DNA of 64,000 nucleotides, from NCBI GenBank assembly GCA_036393295.1, contig DASWHF010000147.1, positions 21,161-85,160 on the forward strand. The letters run 5' to 3'. The translations under genes and the position numbers were made by a program. Below are positions 14,703 through 24,100 of this stretch, piece by piece. Below the pieces are notes generated by a model, which saw nothing but the letters and a program-made list of their open reading frames with translations, was not told the DNA's origin and ran no database searches. How positions within the stretch are numbered: position 1 is the first letter of the stretch; every line of letters starts with the position of its first letter. The DNA is from DASWHF01 sp036393295. Lineage in GTDB: Bacteria; Pseudomonadota; Gammaproteobacteria; Acidiferrobacterales; UBA6901.

Positions 14703-17525
14703 ATGGCGAATTCGAAGGAAGCGCAGGGTGACCGCACGGGCGACGATACCGCCCGCAAGCTGCTCGAGACGGTGCAGGGGCTTACGCTGGAGCTGCACCC
14801 GACGCGCGTGGTGACCGAGGTCGGCCTCGACAGCGCGCTCGAGCGCGACCTGGGCTTCGACAGCCTGTCGCGCGCCGAGCTCCTGGCGCGCATCGAGCGC
14901 GCCTTCCGCGTGGGCCTGCCCGACCAACTGGTGGCGAGCGCCGAGACGCCGCGCGACCTGCTGCGCGCCATCCTCGGCAGCGTCACGCCACGGCGCGGCG
15001 CCCAGGGGCGCCAGCCGGCGCCGCTGCCGGTGGAGGAGGCCGAGGCGGCGCCGCACGGCGCCCAGACCCTGCCCGAGGTTCTGGACTGGCATGTCCGGAC
15101 CCAGCCCGATCGGGTCCAGGTTCATCTCTACGGCGACGACGACGAGCCGGAGGCGATCAGTTACCGGGCGCTGCGCGCCGGCGCGCGCGCGATCGCCGCG
15201 GGCCTGGCGGCGCGCGGGCTCGCGCCCGGGCAGACCGTCGCCATCATGCTGCCGACCGGGCGTGATTATCTGTGCTGCTTCCTCGGCATTCTGTACGCGG
15301 GCGGCATCCCGGTGCCGATCTATCCGCCGGTGCGCGCCGCGCAGATCGAGGACCATCTGCGCCGGCATGCCGGCATACTCGCCAACGCCGGCGCGGTGCT
15401 GCTGATCACCGTGGCGGAGGCGAAGCCGGTGGCGCGATTGCTCAAGTCGCAGGTGCCGGCGCTGCATACCGTCGTCATTCCGGATGATCTCGCCCGGGAC
15501 GCTGGGTCCTTCATGGCGCCGGCGCTGAACGGCGCGGACATCGCCTTCCTGCAATACACCTCCGGCAGCACCGGCCAGCCCAAGGGCGTGGTGCTCACCC
15601 ACGCCGACCTGCTGGCGAACATTCGCGCCATGGGCCGCGCGATCGAGGTCGATTCCACCGACGTGTTCGTGAGCTGGCTGCCGCTCTACCACGATATGGG
15701 ACTGATCGGCGCCTGGCTCGGCAGTTTGTATTACGCCATGACACTGGTGCTGATGTCGCCGCTGGCCTTTCTGGCGCGGCCGCAGCGCTGGTTGTGGACC
15801 ATATACCGCCACCGCGGCACGCTCGCGGCCGGGCCGAACTTCGCCTTCGAACTCTGCCTCAACCGCATTCCCGACGAGGAGCTCGACGGCCTCGATCTCG
15901 GCTCGCTGCGCCTGCTGTTCAACGGCGCCGAGCCGGTCAGCCCGCAGACGCTGCGGCGCTTCGCCGACCGTTTCGTGCGCTACGGCCTGCACCGCGAGGC
16001 CATCGCGCCGGTCTACGGCCTGGCCGAGGTCGCGGTCGGCCTGGCGTTTCCGCCGCTGGGGCGCGGGCCGCTCATCGATCGCATCCGGCGCGACGTCTTC
16101 GTCGACGAGGAGCGCGCGCTGCCCGCCGATCCCGGCGACGCGCAGGCGCTCGAATACGTCGCCTGCGGCCAGCCGCTGCCGGGCTACGAAGTGCGCATCG
16201 TCGACGGCGGCGGCCGCGAGCTGCCCGATCGCCACCAGGGGCGCTTGCAGTTTCGCGGCCCGTCGGCCACCAGCGGCTACTTCCGCAACCCGGAAGCGAC
16301 GCGCGCGCTGTTCGACGGCGACTGGCTGGAGTCGGGCGACCTCGCCTATATCGCCGACGGCGATATCTATCTCACCAGCCGCGTGAAGGACGTGATCATC
16401 CGCGGCGGGCGCAATATCTATCCGTACGAGGTCGAGCAGGCGGTCGGCGAGCTGGACGGCGTGCGCAAGGGCTGCGTCGCGGTGTTCGGCAGCACCGACC
16501 GGGCCTCCGGCACCGAGCGCCTGGTGGTGATGGCCGAGACGCGCGAGACCGAGGCCGCCGCCCGCGCCGCCCTGGAGGCGCACATCGCTGCGACCACCCA
16601 CGATCTGCTCGGCCTGCCGCCGGACGAGGTGGTGCTGGCGCCGCCGCGCACGGTGTTGAAGACCTCGAGCGGCAAGATCCGCCGCGCCGCGAGCCGCGAG
16701 CTCTACGAGCAGGGCCGGGTCGGGCGCAAGCCGCGCGCGGTGTGGTGGCAGATCGCGCGGCTGATGGCCGCGAGCCTGTGGCCGGAGGCGCGCCGCGCGT
16801 GGCGGACCGCGCGCCATGTCGGCTACGCCGCCTATGTGCAGGCACTGTTCTGGCTGCTGGCGCCGCCGGTATGGCTGCTGGTCGTGCTGTTGCCGCGCGC
16901 GGCGTGGCGCTGGCCGGCGATGCGCGCCGGCGCGCGGCTGTTGCTGCGCCTGGCGCGCGTGCCGCTGCGCGTACAGGGTGCCGAGCACCTGCCCAAGGAC
17001 ACGGCCTGCGTGATCGTCGCCAACCACGCGAGCTACCTGGACGGCATCGTGCTGGTCGCCGCCCTCGACATTCCGTTCAGCTTCGTCGCCAAGGGCGAGC
17101 TTAAGCGCCAGCCGATCGCGCGGCTGTTCCTGAACCGGATCGGCGCGCAGTTCGTCGAGCGCTACGACAAGCAGAAGGGCGTGGCCGACGCCCGCCGCGC
17201 CGCCGACATCGCGCGCCGCGGCCGCGCCCTGATGTTCTTCGCCGAGGGCACGCTGCGGCGCATGCCGGGATTGCTGCCCTTCCACATGGGCGCCTTTGCC
17301 GCCGCCGCCGATGCCGGCGTGCCGGTGCTGCCGATCACCCTGCGCGGCACGCGCTCGGTCCTGCGCGACGGCTCGTGGTTCCCGCGCCGCGGCGCGATCG
17401 CCGTGCTGATCGGCGAGCCGATCGTACCGGACGGCACCGACTGGGCCGCCGCCGTGCGCCTGCGCGACGCGGCGCGGGGGCAGATATTGAAGCGCGTGGG
17501 GGAGCCCGATTTGGCTGGTGAGTAA
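14703..17525 (+). CDS. ACP - acyl-AMP ligase - PlsC acyltransferase fusion protein
   Basis: This 940-aa protein joins three lipid-metabolism modules. Residues 1-90 form an acyl carrier domain with the phosphopantetheine Ser54 in GFDSLSR. Residues about 120-690 form an AMP-forming acyl-CoA/acyl-ACP synthetase of the FAAL type, with the phosphate loop YTSGSTGQPKG at 285-295 and the C-terminal Lys in KTSSGKIRR. A hydrophobic segment (about 715-735) precedes a PlsC/LPLAT domain with NHASYLD at 774-780 and FAEGTLR near 846. The order suggests that a free fatty acid is activated, loaded on the built-in ACP and transferred to a lysophospholipid at the inner membrane. The start follows GGAGG at 14687 with an 11-base gap. 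Domain calls are firm; the acyl acceptor is inference. Aas of E. coli combines the last two modules in the reverse order. Confidence 0.88.
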   Translation: MANSKEAQGDRTGDDTARKLLETVQGLTLELHPTRVVTEVGLDSALERDLGFDSLSRAELLARIERAFRVGLPDQLVASAETPRDLLRAILGSVTPRRGAQGRQPAPLPVEEAEAAPHGAQTLPEVLDWHVRTQPDRVQVHLYGDDDEPEAISYRALRAGARAIAAGLAARGLAPGQTVAIMLPTGRDYLCCFLGILYAGGIPVPIYPPVRAAQIEDHLRRHAGILANAGAVLLITVAEAKPVARLLKSQVPALHTVVIPDDLARDAGSFMAPALNGADIAFLQYTSGSTGQPKGVVLTHADLLANIRAMGRAIEVDSTDVFVSWLPLYHDMGLIGAWLGSLYYAMTLVLMSPLAFLARPQRWLWTIYRHRGTLAAGPNFAFELCLNRIPDEELDGLDLGSLRLLFNGAEPVSPQTLRRFADRFVRYGLHREAIAPVYGLAEVAVGLAFPPLGRGPLIDRIRRDVFVDEERALPADPGDAQALEYVACGQPLPGYEVRIVDGGGRELPDRHQGRLQFRGPSATSGYFRNPEATRALFDGDWLESGDLAYIADGDIYLTSRVKDVIIRGGRNIYPYEVEQAVGELDGVRKGCVAVFGSTDRASGTERLVVMAETRETEAAARAALEAHIAATTHDLLGLPPDEVVLAPPRTVLKTSSGKIRRAASRELYEQGRVGRKPRAVWWQIARLMAASLWPEARRAWRTARHVGYAAYVQALFWLLAPPVWLLVVLLPRAAWRWPAMRAGARLLLRLARVPLRVQGAEHLPKDTACVIVANHASYLDGIVLVAALDIPFSFVAKGELKRQPIARLFLNRIGAQFVERYDKQKGVADARRAADIARRGRALMFFAEGTLRRMPGLLPFHMGAFAAAADAGVPVLPITLRGTRSVLRDGSWFPRRGAIAVLIGEPIVPDGTDWAAAVRLRDAARGQILKRVGEPDLAGE

Positions 17526-17562
17526 CGGAATAATGCGGGGCGTGCTAATACTACCTCAGCTT

Positions 17563-18066
17563 CTATTTCCGGATATAAAACCGATACACCCCTCGCGCAT
17601 CCTCGGTGATCCCGAGCAGCTGGTAGCACACCGACTTCACCCAGGCGTCGACCTCGCCGACCGCCGCGGCGCAGGCGGTGACGAGTTTCAGGGTCTCGCC
17701 GTCGGCCATGGACAGCATGAGCTTGCGCGCCTGGAGGACGGGCGTGGGGCAGGGCGCGTGCTGGGTGTCGACGGTGACGTTCGCCGGCCAGGGGTCGCCC
17801 TTGAGGATGTAGAAATCGAAGCCGCGGGGCGCGGTCTTGTCGACGTAGAGGACCGGGTTGTTGGTGTGGGCGGCCCAGACGTACAGGTCGGTCTCGCAGC
17901 CCGGGTAATCGGTGGTGACGCGCAGCACCTGGCCGTTGGTCATCGACTTCAGGGCCTGGCGGATCGCGGGGATCGGCCCGGGCGATTCGATGTTCAGAAT
18001 CGTGAGCGACCGGTGGAAGCGGATCTCGGGTACGGTCTGGGGCTCGGTTCGGGTCGGCACGGTCAT
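17563..18066 (-). CDS. Tandem TusA-like (SirA-type) sulfurtransferase paralogue 1
   Basis: The 167-aa protein consists of two TusA-like domains. The second (about 96-167) has the Cys-Pro-X-Pro motif CPTP with Cys106, the persulfide site of TusA. In the first (about 20-90) the same position reads SPGP (Ser28), so it should not carry sulfur. The ATG at 18066 follows a GGAGG on the minus strand, and a sigma-54 promoter lies 49-63 bases upstream. It is about 60% alike by eye to the neighbouring gene at 18250-18753, so the pair is a duplication. TusA proteins relay sulfur for tRNA thiolation or dissimilatory sulfur oxidation. The fused, duplicated and sigma-54-driven form suggests a specialised role, perhaps sulfur storage or trafficking, but the substrate is unknown. 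Confidence 0.82.
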   Translation of the reverse strand: MTVPTRTEPQTVPEIRFHRSLTILNIESPGPIPAIRQALKSMTNGQVLRVTTDYPGCETDLYVWAAHTNNPVLYVDKTAPRGFDFYILKGDPWPANVTVDTQHAPCPTPVLQARKLMLSMADGETLKLVTACAAAVGEVDAWVKSVCYQLLGITEDARGVYRFYIRK

Positions 18067-18114
18067 GGTGGCGTGTCCTCCAACCACTCGGTATTGCACG
18101 TGCTTAAATTTGAG

Positions 18115-18129
18115 GCAACGCCCGTGCCA
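18115..18129 (-). promoter_or_regulatory. Sigma-54 (RpoN) promoter of TusA-like gene 1
   Basis: The minus strand reads TGGCACGGGCGTTGC, an exact match to the -24 TGGCAC and -12 TTGC elements with the required 5-base spacing. Transcription would start near 18103 and give a leader of about 37 bases before the ATG at 18066. The paralogue has the same arrangement. Confidence 0.85.
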
Positions 18130-18201
18130 TTCCGGCAGCGGGTGCTGTCGAATGTATGGGAGACAAACAGAGGCGAATGCGAACGGCGCGCGTGACGGGG
18201 C

Positions 18202-18221
18202 CGCCGGTATCACTACCGGCG
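18202..18221. promoter_or_regulatory. 8-bp inverted repeat, possible enhancer-binding site or terminator stem
   Basis: CGCCGGTA and TACCGGCG flank a 4-base spacer. The repeat lies about 75-95 bases upstream of the sigma-54 promoter at 18115-18129, a usual distance for an enhancer-binding protein site. It is also just downstream of the second TusA gene and could be that gene's terminator stem, although no T run follows on the minus strand. Confidence 0.4.
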
Positions 18222-18249
18222 CGCCTGTAACGGGAATGACCGCGCCGCG

Positions 18250-18753
18250 CTACTTGCGCACGTAGAACCGGTACACCCCGCGGAAGTCTTCGGTGATGCC
18301 GAGCAGTTGAAGGTGCATCGACTTCGCCCAGGCATCGACCTCGCTCACCGCCGCCCGGCAGCTCGTCACGAGCTTGAGCGTTTCACCGGCCCGCATCTCC
18401 TTCATCGCCTTGCTCGCCTTGATGACGGGCGTGGGGCAGGGCGCGTGCTTGGTGTCGACGGAGACGTTCACCGGCCAGGGGTCGCCCTTGAGAATATAGA
18501 AATCGAACCCCTGGGCGACGGTCCGGTCGATGTGCAGGATCTGGTTGTTGGTCTGCAGCGCCCAGACGTTCAAGTCGCCCTCGCAACTCGGGAAGTCGCT
18601 GGTGACGCGCAGCACCTCGCCGTTGTTCATGGTGCGCAGCAGCTTGCGGATCACCGGGATCGGTCCGGGCGAGGCCATGCCGAGGGCGTCCAGGGTCATG
18701 TGGGCGGTGATATCGGGTACGGCTTGCGGTTGGGCGTGTGCGGAACGGGTCAT
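18250..18753 (-). CDS. Tandem TusA-like (SirA-type) sulfurtransferase paralogue 2
   Basis: This is the second 167-aa copy, with the same domain plan: an N-terminal TusA-like fold where the active cysteine position is SPGP (Ser28) and a C-terminal one with CPTP (Cys106). GYRFY-type ends (GVYRFYVRK here, GVYRFYIRK in the other copy) and GFDFYILKGDPWP are shared. The ATG at 18753 has AGGAGG 10 bases upstream (18764-18769). Its own sigma-54 promoter sits at 18796-18810, so the two copies are separate transcription units under the same sigma factor. Retention of the same degenerate first domain in both copies argues that it has a structural or partner-binding role. Confidence 0.82.
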   Translation of the reverse strand: MTRSAHAQPQAVPDITAHMTLDALGMASPGPIPVIRKLLRTMNNGEVLRVTSDFPSCEGDLNVWALQTNNQILHIDRTVAQGFDFYILKGDPWPVNVSVDTKHAPCPTPVIKASKAMKEMRAGETLKLVTSCRAAVSEVDAWAKSMHLQLLGITEDFRGVYRFYVRK

Positions 18754-18795
18754 GGCGCCTCGTCCTCCTGTGTGTCGTGGTTGCCTTATGTCTAT

Positions 18796-18810
18796 GCAAC
18801 GCTTGTGCCA
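18796..18810 (-). promoter_or_regulatory. Sigma-54 (RpoN) promoter of TusA-like gene 2
   Basis: The minus strand reads TGGCACAAGCGTTGC, again with perfect -24 and -12 elements and 5-base spacing. The predicted start is near 18784, about 31 bases before the ATG at 18753. Confidence 0.85.
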
Positions 18811-19138
18811 GTCGAGCGGAGCCCGCCCCGGGTGAGCCGGTAGGGCGTTCTCAGGGGCATATTAGGAGTAAATGAAACGACGAGATAGGAACTGGGTCAC
18901 AACTTGGCGCAGGAATTTTTATAACTTAGTATTTATAAATTAACTGGTTACATGGTTTTTATTATGTTTGTTCGAGATTCAGCACGCCGTCGTCCGGCAG
19001 GTTCCGAAGGCGGCGACTCCAGGCGCGATCCGTGAACCCGGTGACGGAGAGCGGCCGTTGCCGGCCGACGGCGTCGGGCCGATACCGCTCGCGGCCGGCT
19101 TGGCCGGCAGCCATCCGCCGCTGGCGCGCCCACGCGGC
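18811..19138. other. Intergenic region with AT-rich island and possible 23-aa ORF
   Basis: This gap upstream of TusA-like gene 2 contains an AT-rich stretch at about 18860-18980, in sharp contrast to the GC-rich surroundings. It is placed 60-170 bases upstream of the sigma-54 promoter, where IHF bending and enhancer sites are expected; a small dyad TAACTGGTTA lies at 18941-18950. On the plus strand a 23-codon frame, 18872-18943, starts with ATG after TTAGGAG and encodes a basic peptide (MKRRDRNWVTTWRRNFYN and five more residues). It may be translated or chance. I see nothing else between 18980 and 19138. Confidence 0.35.
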
Positions 19139-19405
19139 TCAGGCCTCGCCGGCCGCGACGAGGTGATCCAGGGCGCCCTCCATGTGCAGCTCGGTGAGCT
19201 CGCTGAAGCCGCCGATCCAGTCGCCGTCGATGGTGATCTGCGGCACGGTGCGCGCGCCGTCGGTCTTCTCGGCCATCTCGCGCAAGGCCGCGCGGTCGAG
19301 GTCGACGCGCGACTCTTCATAAGGGATCTGCCACTTGGTCAGCAGCGTCTTGGTCTTGTCGCAGATCGGGCAGGTGCCGGTGCTGAATATTTTCACGCGT
19401 GCCAT
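19139..19405 (-). CDS. Glutaredoxin (GrxC-like, dithiol)
   Basis: This 88-aa thioredoxin-fold protein has the active site CPIC at residues 12-15 (standard dithiol glutaredoxins have CPYC), the cis-Pro in RTVPQI and the glutathione-binding GGFSEL. It would reduce disulfides and glutathione adducts in the cytosol. It lies on the same strand as the TusA-like genes but 385 bases upstream of them, beyond their sigma-54 promoter, so it is not obviously in their operon. No strong ribosome binding site was seen before the ATG at 19405. Confidence 0.88.
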   Translation of the reverse strand: MARVKIFSTGTCPICDKTKTLLTKWQIPYEESRVDLDRAALREMAEKTDGARTVPQITIDGDWIGGFSELTELHMEGALDHLVAAGEA

Positions 19406-19470
19406 GGGAATTCGATGCGGGTTCCGGTTCGATGCGCGATCATACCATGGCCGTCCGCCGCGTCATTCGC

Positions 19471-19569
19471 GTCATTGCGAGGGCGCGAAGCGCCCGCGGT
19501 AACCTCCATGAATGCCCTGAGCGCCAAAACCGAGATTGCCGCGGCCCGCCGTGCGGGCCTCGCAATGAT
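19471..19569. repeat. Imperfect palindromic dispersed repeat (MITE/ERIC-like)
   Basis: The element begins GTCATTGCGAG and ends CTCGCAATGAT, near-perfect inverted ends, and the interior is also partly self-complementary (GCGCGAAGCGCC; GCCCGCCGTGCGGGC). Sequences with TCATTGCGAG ends are a common class of non-coding dispersed repeats in proteobacterial genomes. It lies in the divergent gap between the glutaredoxin gene and apbE. Confidence 0.7.
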
Positions 19570-19634
19570 CGCCCCCGCCATGCGCCGCCGCGATCGGGTA
19601 TGATGCACGACAGTTCAAACTCCGGTTAACGTCG

Positions 19635-20624
<990 letters not shown>

Positions 20625-20955
20625 CGTGACTGACAACGACAGGCTTACACTGTAGGCGGGGCATCCTGCCCCGTCGGTTCGTGGATGGGCCGTGCCGGGC
20701 GGGGCTGGAAGCTCCGCCTACATTTTTGGCCGGAGCGTAAGAAAACCCGACGGACGGCCTTGGCGGCCGCTGCGCGTCAGTTGGGGGCGCCGGGCCGCCC
20801 GGTGCCGCCAAGGGGCGTGCCGGCGCTACCGTTCATCGGCCGGAAACACCTGATTAGTAGATGTTTTTCCGCGCGCCATGCTAATTTGGACGCGCCGTAA
20901 GGGGGATCAGCTCTCACTATAATCGAAGAGCGTAATCGGAATACACATCACTAGC
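20625..20955 (+). promoter_or_regulatory. Intergenic region with promoter (-10 TATAAT at 20918-20923)
   Basis: After the REP pair the only clear signal is a consensus -10, TATAAT, at 20918-20923. The hexamer 17 bases upstream (CCGTAA) is a poor -35, so an activator may be needed. The predicted start near 20930 puts the whole c-di-GMP riboswitch in the 5' leader. No coding sequence is convincing here. Confidence 0.55.
20652..20721. repeat. Pair of inverted REP-like palindromes (REPIN-like)
   Basis: A 22-base palindromic unit starting GTAGGCGGGGC (20652-20673) is followed, about 25 bases on, by the same unit in reverse orientation (20699-20721). A single copy at 34489-34511 differs from the second unit by one base. 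Two REPs in inverted orientation form a REPIN-type element. It separates apbE from the riboswitch-led cluster and could stabilise the apbE mRNA 3' end. Confidence 0.75.
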
Positions 20956-21110
20956 GCTTTGATCAAGGCAGAACCATCGAAAGGTGGCGACGCAAAGCTG
21001 CGAGGCTAACGGCTGCACGGAATGCCGCCTACGCCGGTCGGGCCGCCAAGGCAGAAAAAAGAACGTCCGCGCATCAGAACATAGGCGGACGCTGCATTTC
21101 CAGGAGGCGG
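20956..21110 (+). ncRNA. Cyclic di-GMP-I (GEMM) riboswitch and expression platform
   Basis: Aptamer bases 20956-21052 contain the conserved GEMM-I elements in order: CAAGGCAGAACC, a P2 hairpin CCATC-GAAA-GGTGG with a GNRA loop, the signature GACGCAAAGC, GAGGCTAA (tetraloop receptor side), a CGGC/GCCG P3 stem, and GGTCGGGCCGCC at the 3' side. GCTTTG (20956) pairs with CAAGGC (21047) as P1. Downstream, TAGGCGG (21082-21088) can pair either with the aptamer strand CCGCCTA (21025-21031) or with GTCCGC (21065-21070), a mutually exclusive fold typical of an expression platform. The second hairpin has no long T run, so control may be translational or a weak terminator. The ribosome site AGGAGG (21102-21107) follows. 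The family is known to control cytochromes and surface structures in Geobacter and Vibrio. Confidence 0.88.
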
Positions 21111-21112
21111 AA

Positions 21113-24100
21113 ATGGGTGCCTTGATCAGTCACAGCGCGCGGTATGGTGCCGTCGCAATTCTCAGTCTTGCAGTCGCGGCCTGCTCGAGCGGGACCAGTA
21201 CCGACGATTCGGTGACCATCGAAGGCGACGTGCCGGTCGCTTACGTCAAGCGCTCTATCGAAGCCGCGGGCAATCCCACCGACAGCCTGATCTTCCGTGC
21301 CGGCGGCGATCTCTACATCCGCGAGAAATCCTCGCCGAGCGCGCCGGAGCGCAATGTCACCGCCGTTGTCACGCGCGGCACCGGCGACGTTTCCGACCCG
21401 GAGGTCTCGTACGACGGCAAGAAGCTGCTCTTCGCCATGAAGTGCGGCGCTGGCACGACCTCGGCCCCGGAATGTTACGGCCCCGGCCCCACGCCGGACC
21501 GCACCTGGAACATCTGGGAATACGACATCGAGGGCGACAGCCTGCGGCGCATCATCCCTGACAACGCGGTGTCGAGCCTCGGCGACGACGTGGACCCGGC
21601 CTATCTGCCCGACGGCGGCATCGTGTTCTCCTCCAACCGCCAGGCGACCAGCTTCCAGGATCTTGGCTACAAGTACCTCGACGAGTACGAGCGCGAACCG
21701 ACCATCGTGCTGCACACCATGAACGCCGACGACGGCGAGATCAAGATCAAACAGATCTCGTTCAACATGAGCCATGACCGCAACCCGACGGTGCTCAGCG
21801 ACGGGACGATCATGTTCAGCCGTTGGGACCATGTCGGCAATCGCAATCACTTTACGATCTTCACCGTGAACGCCGACGGAACCAACTTGTTCATCAAGTA
21901 CGGCGCACACAATCAGGAGAACAGCCCGGGCGACCGGGTCAACAGTTTCCTGCACCCGCGCGAAATGCAGGACGGCCGGGTGATGTCGGACGGCATGCCG
22001 TTGTCGGGAACACGGCAGGGTGGGGCGTTGTTGGTGATCGACATCGGGAATTTCGCCGAGCACGACGAGCCCAAGCCGGGCACGCCGCCCGGCGCGATCG
22101 CGCAGTATCAGCCCACGTCGCTCCCGGTGCCGGTCGGCCCCCGTGCGGTGTCGGAGAACGGTCGTTACACCACGCCTTATCCGCTTTGGGACGGCACCCA
22201 TCGTGCGCTCGTCGCCTTCACGCCGGGCGGCCGGACGGAGATCGTCCAGGAGCGCAGCCTGCTCGACGGTTCGCTGCGCGACGTCACGCGCGAAAAGCAC
22301 CCGGCGTACGGCGTGTACATGTACGATCTGAACAAGCAGAGTTTCCGGCCCGTGGCCCTGCCCGACGTCGACGCCAACGGTGAGCCGATCAACATGATCA
22401 CCGATCCGGTCGCGATCATGGCGCGGCCGTCGGTGCCGCGGGCGGGTCAGAACTCCGCGGTGGTCGGGCCGGCCGCGGCGACGGGGGACACGGGACGTCT
22501 GGTGGTCAAGAGCGTGTACGACACCGATCACCGCGGCCGGATGGGCGGCGCCATGCTGACCGCGGACGAATTGGCGAAGGCACCCATCCCGCGTTCGGCC
22601 GGCAGCCAAAATCTTATGATTCCCGCGATCGACAACGCCACCGTGCCCTGCTCGTCGACCGACAGCCGGGCGCGTTATCCGAACTGCGACAAGCGCCGCT
22701 TCGTCGCGGATATCGCCCGGCTCAAGAATCCCGCGCCCGTCGACGGCGGCATGCCGCCCGATCATCGTCCCGCGCGCTTCGTGCGCGTCACCAAAGCGGT
22801 GCCGCAACCCGATCCATCGAACCGCGAGGCGATCGGCGATACCGATTTCGAGATGCAACATATCCTCGGCTACGCGGAGGTCGAGCCCGACGGCTCGCTG
22901 AACCTCGAGGTGCCGGCCAACACGCCGTTGGCGCTCGCGGTGCTGGACGCCGAGGGGCGCGCCTTCCAGACCCACACCAGCTGGCTGCAGGTGCACCCGG
23001 GCGAGAACGTCGCTTGCAAGGGCTGTCATTCGCCGCGCGCCGGCAGTATCGCGGCGCTCAATATCGGCACGCTCGCCTCGGCCGATCCGAATTCGGCGCT
23101 GCGGGACGCTGGCAACAACCTGATCGTCGATCCCGATCCCAGCCAGCAGCTCGGCGATACCATGGCCGAAACCCGGTCGCGCCTCGATCCGACTGCGAAC
23201 CCCATCAACCCTGACGACATCGGCTACCGGGACGTCTGGACTGCCAATCACGATATGCTGGGAAATCCGCTGGCAAAGGGCATGTTCCGCAGCATTCGCT
23301 ACGACGGCGCCACCATCGGCACAACCAGCTACGCCGGTCTTCCGCCAGCCGAGATGCCCGCCAAGATCAACGGCGCGGTGGTCATCAACTTTCCCGAACA
23401 TATCCAGCCGATTCTGAACCGGCGCTGCGGCAGTTGCCACGGCCCGGGCGGATCGGACCAGATGACCCTGGACTTGAGCGACTCACCGGCCGGGACCGGC
23501 CGCCTGGCGTCCTATGAAGCGCTGGTGGTGGGCAAACCGCGGTTCGTCAACGGCCTGCCGGATCTCGTTGAGGTCAACGGTGAGATCATCCTGCGCCGCC
23601 TGCCGGCGCTGGTCAACACCATGGCCGGTAACGACGGGCGCGGCCTCGCGCGCAGCAGCCATTTGATCGAGCGACTCTATGGCGCGGAGCTGCTCGCCAA
23701 CGGGTCGCCCAATGACGGACTGGCGCACACGGTGCCGGTGTCCGATCCGGCGAATCACGCCGCGCTGCTCACGCCGTCGGAGAGACGCGTGCTCGTCGAA
23801 TGGGTTGACCTCGGCGGCCAGTACTACAACGATCCCTGCCGGACGCGCGACGCCAACGGACGCTGCACGACCTTCCGCGCGGTGTCCGGGCTCAACGCGC
23901 GTGTCTTCACCGACATCGTCCAGCCGCTGATGGAGCAGGACTGCGCGGGCTGCCATTTCGCGGCCGGTCGCGACACGAACGATACGGAGCCCTTCCAGGC
24001 GAAGCGCCTGGTGCTGACCGGCTCGGAGGGCGATTTCAACGTCACGGTCAGCATGGTGACCGACGCCTGCAATGCCGCCAACAGCTTGTTGCTGCGCTAC

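Noticed and set aside
19599..19604. TATGAT as a confident apbE promoter
   Set aside because: No acceptable -35 hexamer at 16-18 bases upstream, so it is only mentioned in the apbE entry.
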